Shown piece by piece: positions 9,133 to 16,350 of a stretch of 64,000 nt of DNA. Positions within the stretch are counted from its first letter, which is position 1; each line of letters starts with the position of its first letter. Made by a program: the position numbers and the translations under genes. Source of the DNA: JBHHUI01 sp965248775 (GTDB lineage Bacteria; Chloroflexota; Anaerolineae; Anaerolineales; JBHHUI01). A model generated the notes under the pieces. It did no database searches. It was given only the letters and a program-made list of their open reading frames with translations, and was not told the origin of the DNA. The stretch is taken from positions 3,720,001 to 3,784,000 of the forward strand of contig OZ252150.1 of the NCBI GenBank assembly GCA_965248775.1, read 5' to 3'.

Positions 9133-9465
9133 ATGAATGCGGAAGAAATCTTTGATAATATGAGTCAGGAAGAACGCTTGACGCTGCTTGAGCGTTTGAT
9201 TCGCGGCGAGGCAAACGAAGGTACAGACGCCGATCAAATTCTCGAGCGATTGGAGCAGGAAGAACGCTCAGAACTGCTGGAGCATCTTATGCAAGGCGCC
9301 GCCCGCGCGCAACAGGAAAATGTGCCGCTTGAAGAGCGCGTCGAACGTCTCGAAAGCCTGATCGGGGCAGGCATGAAAGGCGGCGCTCGGCGCGAAGTGC
9401 GTGTCATTCGGCGCCATATGCACCATGGCGCAGGTCATATCGACATGACCTGCGAGTGTTGCTAG
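9133..9465 (+). CDS. Small charged protein with Cys-rich tail, unknown
   Basis: This 110-residue, mostly helical and strongly charged protein is preceded by GGAGG. It has two related Glu-rich heptad-like segments (NMSQEERLTLLERLIRG and EQEERSELLEHLMQG), a basic stretch (ARREVRVIRRHMHH) and a C-terminus rich in His, Met and Cys (HHGAGHIDMTCECC). The first segment nearly matches the start of the following ArsR-family protein (NMSQEERLTFVEKLF), so the two share an N-terminal module. The Cys/His tail could bind a thiophilic metal, which is inference. I do not recognise a named family. It lies downstream of a palindromic operator and 39 bp before the regulator gene. Confidence 0.6.
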   Translation: MNAEEIFDNMSQEERLTLLERLIRGEANEGTDADQILERLEQEERSELLEHLMQGAARAQQENVPLEERVERLESLIGAGMKGGARREVRVIRRHMHHGAGHIDMTCECC

Positions 9466-9504
9466 CCAGCATATCGCATTAATCCTCCCACCGACTGCCA
9501 TCAT

Positions 9505-10047
9505 ATGGATGAAGTTTCCATCACACTGCTCGATCGGCTGGTAGACAAAACCTTCGAGAACATGAGCCAGGAAGAGCGCCTAACGTTCGTCGAAAAGCTC
9601 TTCTCAGACCTTCCTGCCGCAACGCAACAGGAATTCCTGTTGCGACTCGCGCAGCGTGTGTCGGATGCGGGCAGTGGCTCTCGGGGTCACCAACCGATCA
9701 TGATGATGATGGAACAAGGGCCAAACGAATTCGGCCCTTGGCAGATGTGCTGCATGGCGATGAACGACCTGGTCGCCTCGCCAGACTTTACACGCGCCGA
9801 CACAGGTGGCATCATGCGCACGTTCAACGCGCTCGCTGACGAGACGCGTCTCAAAATCGTAAAGTTGCTCGTGGAACACGAACGCAGTGTGGATGAGATC
9901 GTTACCGTGCTGGGGATTGCGCAGTCAACCACTTCCCATCATCTGCGCGTCTTGAAAGACGCACATTTGATCTCGGCCGATAAACGCGGACGCAAAGTGT
10001 TCTACGCGCTGACTGAGCCAGTGATTGAAATGGAACTCGCCGGCTAA
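9505..10047 (+). CDS. ArsR-family metalloregulator with N-terminal extension
   Basis: The C-terminal ~85 residues form an ArsR/SmtB winged helix: FNALADETRLKIVKLLVEHE, then the recognition helix QSTTSHHLRVLKDAHLI and the wing RGRKVFYALTE. The first ~90 residues are an extension that begins with the NMSQEERLTFVEKL module shared with the preceding small protein and contains a Met/Cys-rich stretch (IMMMMEQ, WQMCCMAMNDL). That stretch may replace the usual CVC metal-binding helix, which is absent. ArsR proteins repress operons and leave DNA on metal binding. The palindrome at 9087-9110 is the obvious operator. It lies between the broken merA-like gene and the broken merB. Confidence 0.85.
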   Translation: MDEVSITLLDRLVDKTFENMSQEERLTFVEKLFSDLPAATQQEFLLRLAQRVSDAGSGSRGHQPIMMMMEQGPNEFGPWQMCCMAMNDLVASPDFTRADTGGIMRTFNALADETRLKIVKLLVEHERSVDEIVTVLGIAQSTTSHHLRVLKDAHLISADKRGRKVFYALTEPVIEMELAG

Positions 10048-10072
10048 GATTCACCGTCTGGAGGTATGCCGC

Positions 10073-10746
10073 ATGCCAGTCGAGACGCTTGACATTCAAA
10101 ACCCCGAGACCGTCATTCGGGCGTGGGTAGCGCACACAGACGCCCAACTCGAGAAGCTGCCGCCGGAGGCAGTCGCGCAGAACCGGGAGCGTTCGGAGTA
10201 CATGCTACGGCTGATCGCACGAGGACAGCCAGTCTCGGCTGCACAACTAGCCCTAGCCTTGGATCGCCCAGTTGAAGAGATCGAAGAATTCTACGAAAAA
10301 TACCAAAGCGCAGGCGGCGAATTTGACGTGGAAGGCAATCTCGTGGGCGCGACGCTAACGCAGGTGCCCACCGCGCATCGCTTCCGGGTGAACGGCCAAC
10401 ATCTCTACAGCTGGTGCGCGCTCGACGCACTGTTCTTACCGGGCCTGCTTGGCGAAACGGCCGAAGTAGAATCCATCTGCCCAACGACGGGCGCTGCCAT
10501 CCAGCTTACGATCGCCCCCGACGGGGTGCGCGCCTATAGCCCGGCCTCTCGTGTCGGCGCGAGCCGGATGACCAGAGCACCGGCCCGAGCAGCGACGCAT
10601 GTTCGCAGATGGATTTTTTTAGTTCACATGCAGCAGCCGAAGAATGGGTGCAAAACCATCCGGGAGTGGCGATCCTGACGATGGAAGAGGCCTTTGAATT
10701 GGCCCAGCGCAACTGGATCGCGCGCCGCTTTCATTCTGCCACTTGA
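10073..10746 (+). pseudogene. merB: Organomercurial lyase MerB, frameshifted
   Basis: MerB cleaves carbon-mercury bonds using two cysteines and an aspartate. The N-terminal two thirds are in one frame from the ATG at 10073, after GGAGG, and include the winged-helix part (ALALDRPVEEIEEFYEK) and the active-site segment LYSWCALDALFLPG with the first Cys and the Asp. Near 10530-10560 the frame shifts by one base. The rest, with the second catalytic Cys (SSDACSQMDFFSSHAAAEEW) and the terminal helix MEEAFELAQRNW, continues in the -1 frame to a TGA at 10744-10746. A single-base loss explains this, so only a sequencing error or a real recent mutation separates it from an intact gene. Confidence 0.85.
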
Positions 10747-10773
10747 CCTTCCCGCTACTGGAAGCTGTAAACT
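10743..10773 (+). promoter_or_regulatory. CueR-type promoter/operator with 19-bp spacer
   Basis: TTGACC (10743-10748) and TAAACT (10768-10773) are 19 bp apart, and the spacer contains the dyad TTCC-N7-GGAA (10749-10763). This matches the known CueR/copper-MerR operator pattern. It overlaps the stop codon of merB and lies upstream of a decayed merR-family gene and an HMA-domain gene, suggesting a copper-type or mixed soft-metal response. Confidence 0.75.
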
Positions 10774-10804
10774 TGACAATGAAGAACCAGTCAGGAGGGC
10801 AGCA

Positions 10805-11040
10805 GTGGATACCGCACGAACGATCGGCACGGTTGCGCGCGAACTGAGCATCGACCCTAAGTCAATCCGTTATTACGAAGAGATCGGCCTGATCCCGAGA
10901 GCGCGCCGTACAGCGGCTGGCTTTCATCTTCCGCGTGTGGGCGCTCGACTTTTCCCTATTGTTGAGCGATTTGCGAGAACACCATCAGCCGGGCGCTACT
11001 GCATCTCCCCGGCGTGAGCCAATTGGCTGGAAAGCATAGA
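10805..11040 (+). pseudogene. Decayed MerR-family (CueR-like) regulator
   Basis: A GTG at 10805, after AGGAGGG, opens a clear MerR-type helix-turn-helix (TIGTVARELSIDPKSIRYYE, EIGLIPRARRTAAGF). The frame is then lost. The next helix is visible in another frame (LAFIFRVWALDFSLLL), and a possible further fragment (LHLPGVSQLAGKHRR) is in a third. At least two indels and probably a large deletion have removed the effector-binding domain. The upstream CueR-type promoter is still well formed. It lies directly before the HMA gene, the usual copZ position. Confidence 0.75.
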
Positions 11041-11065
11041 CGAAGAGAATCAGGAGATTAATACC

Positions 11066-11296
11066 ATGGCTGAACCCAAAAACCTCAAGCTGAAAGTTAC
11101 CGGCGAACGGACCATGCACTGCGGCGGCTGCGCGAGCACCGTGCAGTTCACGCTCTCCCAACTGCCCGGCGTACAGGAAGTAAACGCCAATTTCAAGACT
11201 CAGGATATAGAAGTTGTGCTTACGTCGGACGAAACCGATCTGGAGAAGGTAAAAGCCGAACTTGACTGGATCGGCTATCAAGTCGAAGCTGCATGA
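11066..11296 (+). CDS. Heavy-metal-associated (HMA) domain metallochaperone, CopZ/MerP-like
   Basis: This 76-residue ferredoxin-fold HMA domain has the soft-metal site TMHCGGCASTV (MxCxxC) near residue 17 and the closing segment DLEKVKAELDWIGYQVE. It has no signal peptide, so it should act in the cytoplasm, like CopZ rather than periplasmic MerP. It starts at the ATG at 11066 with AGGAG upstream, and its stop overlaps the next start (ATGA at 11293), so it is translationally coupled to the CcdA-like membrane protein. It probably hands Cu(I) or Hg(II) to or from that protein. Metal identity cannot be read from the sequence. Confidence 0.88.
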   Translation: MAEPKNLKLKVTGERTMHCGGCASTVQFTLSQLPGVQEVNANFKTQDIEVVLTSDETDLEKVKAELDWIGYQVEAA

Positions 11297-12183
11297 GCAC
11301 CCAATCCTCCAGCGTGCGCGTCGCTCCCGACCGCGCCTGGCTGCAATACGCCGCGCTGCTGGTCGTGTTTCTAGTCGTCATCGCCGCCGGCTATCTGGGT
11401 TTTCGCGCCTTTGCAACCACGCCCGACCTGAGCGTTTTCAACTTGTACGTGCTAGCCGTGGCAGCCGGTCTGGCTAGCTTCTTTTCGCCCTGCGCGTTCC
11501 CTCTGTTGCCCAGTTACCTATCGTTTTACTACTTGGCCGGGCAAGAGGACGAAGCAACGTCGGGCAGCGCAGGCCGGGCGGCGAAGCTGGGACTGGCTGC
11601 CGCGCTGGGGGTGATCACTTTTGATCTGCTCCTCGGTGCGATCATCGCAGCCTTGGGAACCGGCGTCGCGCAAGGGCTGTCCATATCCAGTTCGGATCCG
11701 AGCGGGTTTGTACGCATCTTCCGGGGCGGCGTGGGTGTTGTGATCCTGACACTGGGTATCGGCCAATTGGCGGGCTGGAACTTGAAACCCCGTTTTGTTG
11801 ACGTGCTGGCCTACCGCACGCAGCCGCAGCGCGACGGTGGGCGCGGGCCAGCCGGCAGCCTGTACCTGTACGGTCTGGGCTACACAGCGGCCGGCATGGG
11901 TTGCACCGGGCCGATCCTGGCCGGGCTGGTGGTGTTTGCCCTTACATCCGGAGGGGCGGGCGCGGCGCTGGCGGCCTTTGGGGTATTTGCGCTCACGATG
12001 GCGATATTGATGCTGATCATTTCTGGCTTGGTGACTGCCTCCCGCCAGACACTCATCACACGCCTGAAAGCCGCCACACCCAAGATCAAGTGGGCCGCCA
12101 GTATCTTGATGATCGCGGTGGGGCTGTTCAATATAACAACGGCGCTCAACCAAGCGCTGTTTTTGCGGTTGCTGTTCCCGTAA
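11293..12183 (+). CDS. CcdA/DsbD-family membrane protein, putative thiol/metal transporter
   Basis: This 296-residue protein has about seven transmembrane helices. It contains the two CcdA hallmarks: FFSPCAFPLLPSYLSFY in the first core helix, and GMGCTGPILAGLVVF in the fourth, each with the conserved Cys-Pro or Cys-neighbouring Pro. CcdA proteins move reducing equivalents across the membrane for cytochrome c maturation. CcdA-like proteins coupled to HMA domains also occur in mercury and copper resistance operons. Coupling by ATGA overlap to the HMA gene favours a metal-handling role here. An extra N-terminal helix precedes the core. Confidence 0.82.
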   Translation: MSTQSSSVRVAPDRAWLQYAALLVVFLVVIAAGYLGFRAFATTPDLSVFNLYVLAVAAGLASFFSPCAFPLLPSYLSFYYLAGQEDEATSGSAGRAAKLGLAAALGVITFDLLLGAIIAALGTGVAQGLSISSSDPSGFVRIFRGGVGVVILTLGIGQLAGWNLKPRFVDVLAYRTQPQRDGGRGPAGSLYLYGLGYTAAGMGCTGPILAGLVVFALTSGGAGAALAAFGVFALTMAILMLIISGLVTASRQTLITRLKAATPKIKWAASILMIAVGLFNITTALNQALFLRLLFP

Positions 12184-12254
12184 TGAATCGGCTTCCCCGA
12201 CCCTGCTTGCCCTCCTCGGCACGGGCGTATGCCTGACAGCGCAGCCATCATCCT

Positions 12255-12686
12255 ATAGACACCACGCTTATAACCGCCAAACGGAAAGTACTTTTCCTCT
12301 GCACAGGCAACTCGTGCCGCTCGCAAATGGCGGAGGCCGTCGTCAATGCCCGCCTGGGAGACGAATGGGGTGCCGTCAGCGCTGGCACGCAGCCGACCGG
12401 CTTCGTACATCCCACTGCCCTGCGTGTCCTGACCGAGATCGGCATCACGCATACCGGGCGCTCCAAACACGTGGATGAATTCCGCGCCGTATCCTTTGAT
12501 CTAGTCGTGACCGTCTGCGACGACGACGCCGAGAAATGCCCTAGGTGGCTCGGAGCGGGCCAGCGTGTGCATCTCGGCTTTCCTGACCCGGCCAAGGCGA
12601 TCGGTACGGAGACAGAGGTGGTGGCTGTCTTCCGCCAGGTACGGGATGACATGTTCGCGCGGGTTACGTCGCTGCTAGCCGGGTAA
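12255..12686 (+). CDS. ArsC-type arsenate reductase/low-MW phosphatase-like, start unclear
   Basis: The protein has the P-loop VLFLCTGNSCRSQMAEAV, the HCX5R-type site of thioredoxin-coupled arsenate reductases and low-molecular-weight phosphatases. It also has TGRSKHVDEF and FDLVVTVCDDDAEKCP with the two additional ArsC cysteine positions, and LGFPDPAKA. The odd point is the start: between the upstream in-frame TGA (12234-12236) and the P-loop there is no ATG, GTG or TTG. I place the start at the ATA at 12255 by position only. The first ATG (12327) would remove the catalytic loop. Either a start codon has mutated, a rare start is used, or there is an indel. It closes the metal island. Confidence 0.72.
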   Translation: MDTTLITAKRKVLFLCTGNSCRSQMAEAVVNARLGDEWGAVSAGTQPTGFVHPTALRVLTEIGITHTGRSKHVDEFRAVSFDLVVTVCDDDAEKCPRWLGAGQRVHLGFPDPAKAIGTETEVVAVFRQVRDDMFARVTSLLAG

Positions 12687-12787
12687 GACCATCGCCAATC
12701 CCGCCTTGTATAAAGCAGACCCAGGCAGTTGCTACTGACGTTGAGAAATATGAACCATTGATACGATTCTATCTTTGGTGAGCAAAG

Positions 12788-12820
12788 GGTTACGCATTAT
12801 CCGAACTGCGTAACCTTTTT
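12788..12820 (+). terminator. Rho-independent terminator
   Basis: A perfect 9-bp stem, GGTTACGCA (12788-12796) and TGCGTAACC (12807-12815), has a 10-base loop and is followed at once by TTTTT. It terminates the metal-resistance transcript after the arsC-like gene and insulates the sigma-factor operon. Confidence 0.88.
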
Positions 12821-12852
12821 ACGTTTTTAACGACATTCAGGATAGATAACGA

Positions 12853-13422
12853 ATGCGCGCAGATGACAATTTGCTCACACAATGCCAACGCTTTGAGCCG
12901 CAGGCACTGCGAACACTGCATGCCCGACTTTATGAGCCGGTCTATCGCTACGTTTACTTCAAGACCGGCGGCGCCCAGACCGCAGATGATCTAACCAGCG
13001 ATATATTTTTTCGAGCGCTGTCAGCGCTCCGGCGCGAAGGTGGTTGGCAGACCACGCCGGAAGCCTGGATGTTTGGAATTGCCCGCAATGTCGTTGCTGA
13101 TTATTACCGGCAGCGCGAACGATACCCGACAACCGACCTGGAAGAGAAAGTTGTTGAACAAGTGAACGAGGACTCGATCCAGCAGGCGATCCGGCGGGAA
13201 AACCGAGATGCGCTAGCCCAGGCAATCGCTCAGTTGACGGAGGATCAACGCGAAGTTGTTCTCCTGCGTTTTGTTGAGGGCCTCAAGATTAGCGAGGTAG
13301 CAACGGTATTGGGAAAGACTCCCGGCGCAGTGAAGGGCTTGCAACATCGTGCCTTGCGCGCTCTGAAGGATGCAATACAGCCAGCGCCTCTGTTGGATGC
13401 TGAGACAGAAACATGGGCTTGA
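12853..13422 (+). CDS. ECF-type RNA polymerase sigma factor
   Basis: This 189-residue sigma-70 family protein has region 2 (YRYVYFKTGGAQTADDLTSD, then AWMFGIARNVVADYYRQ) and region 4 (LTEDQREVVLLRFVEGLKIS, then LGKTPGAVKGLQHRALRAL). It lacks regions 1 and 3, as in extracytoplasmic-function sigma factors. It overlaps by 10 bases the next gene, which has one membrane helix and probably acts as its anti-sigma factor. The unit continues into the thioredoxin-like lipoprotein, so the regulon may concern envelope redox stress. That last step is inference. Confidence 0.9.
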   Translation: MRADDNLLTQCQRFEPQALRTLHARLYEPVYRYVYFKTGGAQTADDLTSDIFFRALSALRREGGWQTTPEAWMFGIARNVVADYYRQRERYPTTDLEEKVVEQVNEDSIQQAIRRENRDALAQAIAQLTEDQREVVLLRFVEGLKISEVATVLGKTPGAVKGLQHRALRALKDAIQPAPLLDAETETWA

Positions 13423-14189
13423 ACGAACACGATCTATCCGCGACCGAAAATGAAATGTTGGAGCAGGCACTGGAGCGAATTACTGCTGGCAGCCCACTTG
13501 CGGTTGTATTAGCAGATTTCAAAGATGACGCACTTTGGCTGGAGCCGCTGCTCGCCCAGGCCCTGGCTGTGAAAGCACTGCGCCTGACCGTATCAATTCC
13601 ACGGCCTGAACCCGCTTTGTCACAATTCCTTTCGGCGGCGGAAGCGATGGCGCCAAGCCGGCCAATCGGATGGAGACGAGTTCTCAGGATACCCATATTT
13701 CATCCGCTCACCGCCAGCCTGACAGGGTTTCTTGTACTCATGACGCTTTTATTCAGCAGCGCGCTAATTCTGAGCGCAGAGAGTGACCGTTCGGTAAACG
13801 TACTGCCCACGCATCCACTCTACATATTGCAGCGCTTTGGAGAAGAAGTCTATCTGCGCTTGCCGCAGTCATCCGCTCGTCACGACTCATTGGCCGACCT
13901 CTATGCCCGGCGCCGACAATATGAAGTGCGAAAGCTACTCGCGCAGAATCAGCCCGCGCGCGTCTCGTTTCCGGGCATCGTGGAAAACGTCCGAACAGAT
14001 CAAGTCGTTGTCAGCGGGCTGGTGTGTGTGCTCTCAGCAGGTCACGATGCTGCCCTGCCGTTCACGGCCGACGTCGCGCAAATAGAAGGGACCCTGACGG
14101 TCGGCGCACATGTCGTCGTCGAAGGCCATATTGAAACCGAAGGTTGGCTGGTAGCTGAGCGGATTGTCGTAACCAGCGCATCTAATTAA
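13413..14189 (+). CDS. Single-pass membrane protein, probable anti-sigma partner (DUF5667/DUF5666-like)
   Basis: This 258-residue protein has a cytoplasmic N-terminal helical part, one transmembrane helix near residues 95-120 (ASLTGFLVLMTLLFSSALIL), and an extracytoplasmic part. The latter contains a DUF5667-like segment (LPTHPLYILQRFGEEVYLRL) and a C-terminal beta-domain like DUF5666 (FPGIVENVRTDQVVVSG, VGAHVVVEGHIETEGW). Its ATG at 13413 lies inside the end of the sigma-factor gene, so the two are translationally coupled, the usual arrangement for an anti-sigma factor. No zinc-finger anti-sigma motif is visible. Confidence 0.7.
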   Translation: MGLNEHDLSATENEMLEQALERITAGSPLAVVLADFKDDALWLEPLLAQALAVKALRLTVSIPRPEPALSQFLSAAEAMAPSRPIGWRRVLRIPIFHPLTASLTGFLVLMTLLFSSALILSAESDRSVNVLPTHPLYILQRFGEEVYLRLPQSSARHDSLADLYARRRQYEVRKLLAQNQPARVSFPGIVENVRTDQVVVSGLVCVLSAGHDAALPFTADVAQIEGTLTVGAHVVVEGHIETEGWLVAERIVVTSASN

Positions 14190-14210
14190 TCGAATGGAGT
14201 ACGCTTGCAA

Positions 14211-14792
14211 ATGAGAATATATACCGCGACTTTGCTCTTGATTGCGTCCGTCGTACTGGCGGCCTGCAGCCCAGCCCCGGCCGCCATTGAGGTACCCAGC
14301 GCGGCAGCCCTGGGGGCAGCGGGCTTTGCGCCGCGGACCCTGTATGACCGGACGGACCTAGACGATCTCGCGCAGGTCTTCAACGACGATGCTGGGCAAC
14401 CGCGTATAGTGCTGCTACTTTCGCCCACCTGACCAGTCTGCATTGCAGGCGCCCGTTGGGTGCAATCGGACCTGCTTGAACAGTACCCGAACGAAGACTT
14501 GCGCGTGTATGTGGTCTGGTTCAACATGCTGGCCACCGACCGCCGCTCGCGCTGGGACGACAGGTTAATCACCGACGACCGGGCCATCCACTTCTGGGAC
14601 GAAGAGCGACTGGCCGGATTCTGGTTCGCCGAGAGCACCACTTTCAGCGGGCCGATCGCGTGGGACATCTATTATCTGTACGGACCCGACGCGGAATGGG
14701 TGGAAGAACCGGCTCCCCTCGTCAGCTGGGGATACACCTTATTAGGCAAACGCGAGCAGTTGCTCGCCGACCTCGTCCCAATGTTTGAGTGA
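14211..14792 (+). CDS. Thioredoxin-like lipoprotein with TGA in the CxxC motif, candidate selenoprotein
   Basis: The N-terminus is a lipoprotein signal (LLLIASVVLAACSPAP) with lipobox LAAC. The frame reads LLLSPT, then TGA (14430-14432), then PVCIAGARWV, and continues without another stop to 14792 through VYVVWFNMLATDRRSRWDD. The TGA sits exactly where the first Cys of a thioredoxin-fold CxxC would be, so it reads U/C-P-V-C. Read through, the product is about 193 residues, a normal length for this fold. A hairpin follows 9 bases after the TGA. I therefore call it one gene with a probable selenocysteine. A nonsense mutation of TGC or TGT is the alternative. It lies 21 bases after the anti-sigma gene. 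A TTG at 14205 is a possible earlier start. Confidence 0.6.
14441..14467 (+). promoter_or_regulatory. SECIS-like hairpin downstream of TGA
   Basis: ATTGCA (14442-14447) pairs with TGCAAT (14461-14466), and CCC (14452-14454) pairs with GGG (14458-14460) around a GTT loop, with a four-base bulge GGCG on the 5' arm. The apical loop starts 22 bases after the TGA at 14430-14432. Bacterial SECIS elements lie immediately downstream of the UGA with an exposed G/U loop at about this distance, so position and shape fit. It was folded by eye only. Confidence 0.45.
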
Positions 14793-14807
14793 ACCAATCC
14801 TCCGTCT

Positions 14808-14823
14808 TACTACATTTGTAGTA
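14808..14823. promoter_or_regulatory. BlaI-type operator 1
   Basis: The perfect palindrome TACTACATTTGTAGTA matches the BlaI/MecI operator core TACA-N-TGTA extended by TACT/AGTA. It lies 11 bp before the blaI-like ATG and overlaps a TATACT -10-like box (14822-14827), so the repressor probably controls its own operon. Two close matches occur at 16256 and 16319. Confidence 0.85.
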
Positions 14824-14833
14824 TACTAAAGGC

Positions 14834-15238
14834 ATGGCTCGCAGAAAGCAATCCAAGAAATCGGCGCAACTGGGCGAACTGGAAGCCGCCGTGATGGGCA
14901 TCATTTGGGAGCGTGAGGCCGCGACCGTGCAGGACGTCGTAGACGCGCTTAAAACCACGCGCAAGCTCGCCTACACAACTGTTATGACTGTTATGAGTCG
15001 CATGGCTGAAAAGGGACTGCTCGCGCGGCGAAAGGATGGCCGCGCGTATATCTACACACCATCAGAATCTCAGGAAAAGCTCGCCGGCTCCCTGCTGCGC
15101 TCGCTTGTAGAACGCCTCTACGCCGGCGCAACCGGATCGGCCGTGGCGCATTTGCTGGAAGCGGATGATAACGTGGACGAAGCCGAACTCGAACGGCTCG
15201 AGCAATTGATCCGCGCCAAGAGGAAAGGCGGCAAATGA
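14834..15238 (+). CDS. blaI: BlaI/MecI-family transcriptional repressor
   Basis: This 134-residue penicillinase-repressor family protein has the winged helix LGELEAAVMGIIWEREAATV, then TRKLAYTTVMTVMSRMAEKG and the wing LLARRKDGRAYIYTP. A C-terminal dimerisation helix follows. In known systems the partner M56 metalloprotease triggers BlaI inactivation. Here that partner follows with an ATGA-type overlap at 15235. Three palindromic operators nearby define a small local regulon. No beta-lactamase or PBP2a gene is present in the window, so the output is something else. Confidence 0.92.
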   Translation: MARRKQSKKSAQLGELEAAVMGIIWEREAATVQDVVDALKTTRKLAYTTVMTVMSRMAEKGLLARRKDGRAYIYTPSESQEKLAGSLLRSLVERLYAGATGSAVAHLLEADDNVDEAELERLEQLIRAKRKGGK

Positions 15239-16236
15239 TCGCCTTTCTCAGCCGCTTCACGTTCTACAATTTGCTCCCCAGTCTAATTGCCGGGCTCGCC
15301 ACCTGGATACTTGTTTCGCTGGCCCTGAACATCCTGAATATTCGTAACGGCCAGTTGCGCCTGCCGTTGCTGTACACGGCGCTCGTCAAATCCGTCCTGG
15401 TGCTGCTGGGCATCGGGCTGATCCTGCCGGTGCCGCGCGGCTTCTTTGCAGGATTGCGGGCGCAAGCGTTTCCATGGGAGAGCGTTCTCCCATTTGCGTT
15501 AGTCTGGCTGGGCATCGTGCTGATCGTCCGTCACTGGTTCGTTCAATCCGCACGCCGCCGCCTCGTGGGCGAAGCGCTACCAACTGCACAATCCGCCTCC
15601 CGCCTCGATATCGCATTGGACCGAATGTTGACCGCCTACGCGCGCAGCAGCTCCAATATGGTCGGCGACGGCCTCGTGCAATGCTGTGTGCCACTGCAAA
15701 GCCAGTTTGCGCGACCGGAGCTACTGATTTCCGAAGAACTGCATACCCCGATGGTGCTCACAGAAGGCGATACTCCCACGATCCTCTTTCCCGCCGGCCT
15801 CGTCTCCCGACTGGAAGACGACGAACTGACCGCGGCGCTAGCGCACGAGTACGCTCACTTTTTGGTACGGCGACCGTTCTGTTGTTCGGAACTCGCTTTG
15901 CGGCGCGTCTTGCCGGTCAGTCCAATCGCGGGGCTGCTGGCAACACGACTGAATCACGAGGAAGAACTGGCGTGCGACGATGCCGCCGTGTCCGTGCTCG
16001 GAAACCCCGAAGCCTTTGCATCGATGCTAGTCAAGAGTTACCGCTTCACCGCCGCGCAACGGCCGCGCTATGCGACGAGTCTGCAGTGGGTCCCACGCTT
16101 ACTGGGGAACAAAGCGGGCGTCAGCGAGCGCGTCGAGCGGTTGGTGCAGAAAGCGGCACCTGCAGAACGGACACTACTGCAATATGGGGCAGCCTGCCTG
16201 GCATGGTTTGGGGTGATTTTTCTCTTCGCGACGTGA
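15235..16236 (+). CDS. M56-family (BlaR1-like) membrane metallopeptidase
   Basis: This 333-residue protein has three N-terminal transmembrane helices, a cytosolic zinc-protease domain with LAHEYAHFL (HExxH) near residue 205 and a downstream EELACDDAAV that supplies the third zinc ligand, and a final transmembrane helix. It lacks the extracellular penicillin-binding sensor domain of BlaR1, so the inducer need not be a beta-lactam. It is translationally coupled to blaI and probably cleaves or inactivates it upon an envelope signal. Confidence 0.85.
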   Translation: MIAFLSRFTFYNLLPSLIAGLATWILVSLALNILNIRNGQLRLPLLYTALVKSVLVLLGIGLILPVPRGFFAGLRAQAFPWESVLPFALVWLGIVLIVRHWFVQSARRRLVGEALPTAQSASRLDIALDRMLTAYARSSSNMVGDGLVQCCVPLQSQFARPELLISEELHTPMVLTEGDTPTILFPAGLVSRLEDDELTAALAHEYAHFLVRRPFCCSELALRRVLPVSPIAGLLATRLNHEEELACDDAAVSVLGNPEAFASMLVKSYRFTAAQRPRYATSLQWVPRLLGNKAGVSERVERLVQKAAPAERTLLQYGAACLAWFGVIFLFAT

Positions 16237-16246
16237 AGCAGATGGC

Positions 16247-16275
16247 TTGACAATATACTACGTTTGTAGTATAAA
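16247..16275 (+). promoter_or_regulatory. Sigma-70 promoter overlapped by BlaI operator 2
   Basis: The consensus -35 TTGACA (16247-16252) and -10 TATAAA (16270-16275) are 17 bp apart. The spacer and first base of the -10 box are covered by TACTACGTTTGTAGTA (16256-16271), a one-mismatch copy of the BlaI operator. BlaI binding would block this strong promoter directly. It serves the small membrane genes that follow. Confidence 0.88.
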
Positions 16276-16318
16276 TGAACCAACAGCGGCGCTTTGCCGC
16301 TTCTATTTTCAACTGAAT

Positions 16319-16334
16319 TACTACAAATGTAGTT
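16319..16334. promoter_or_regulatory. BlaI-type operator 3
   Basis: TACTACAAATGTAGTT is a one-mismatch copy of the palindrome and lies 16 bp before the ATG at 16351, downstream of the promoter at 16247. With operator 2 it gives two sites 63 bp apart, allowing cooperative or roadblock repression. Confidence 0.75.
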
Positions 16335-16350
16335 ATTAAAAGGAACAGCT

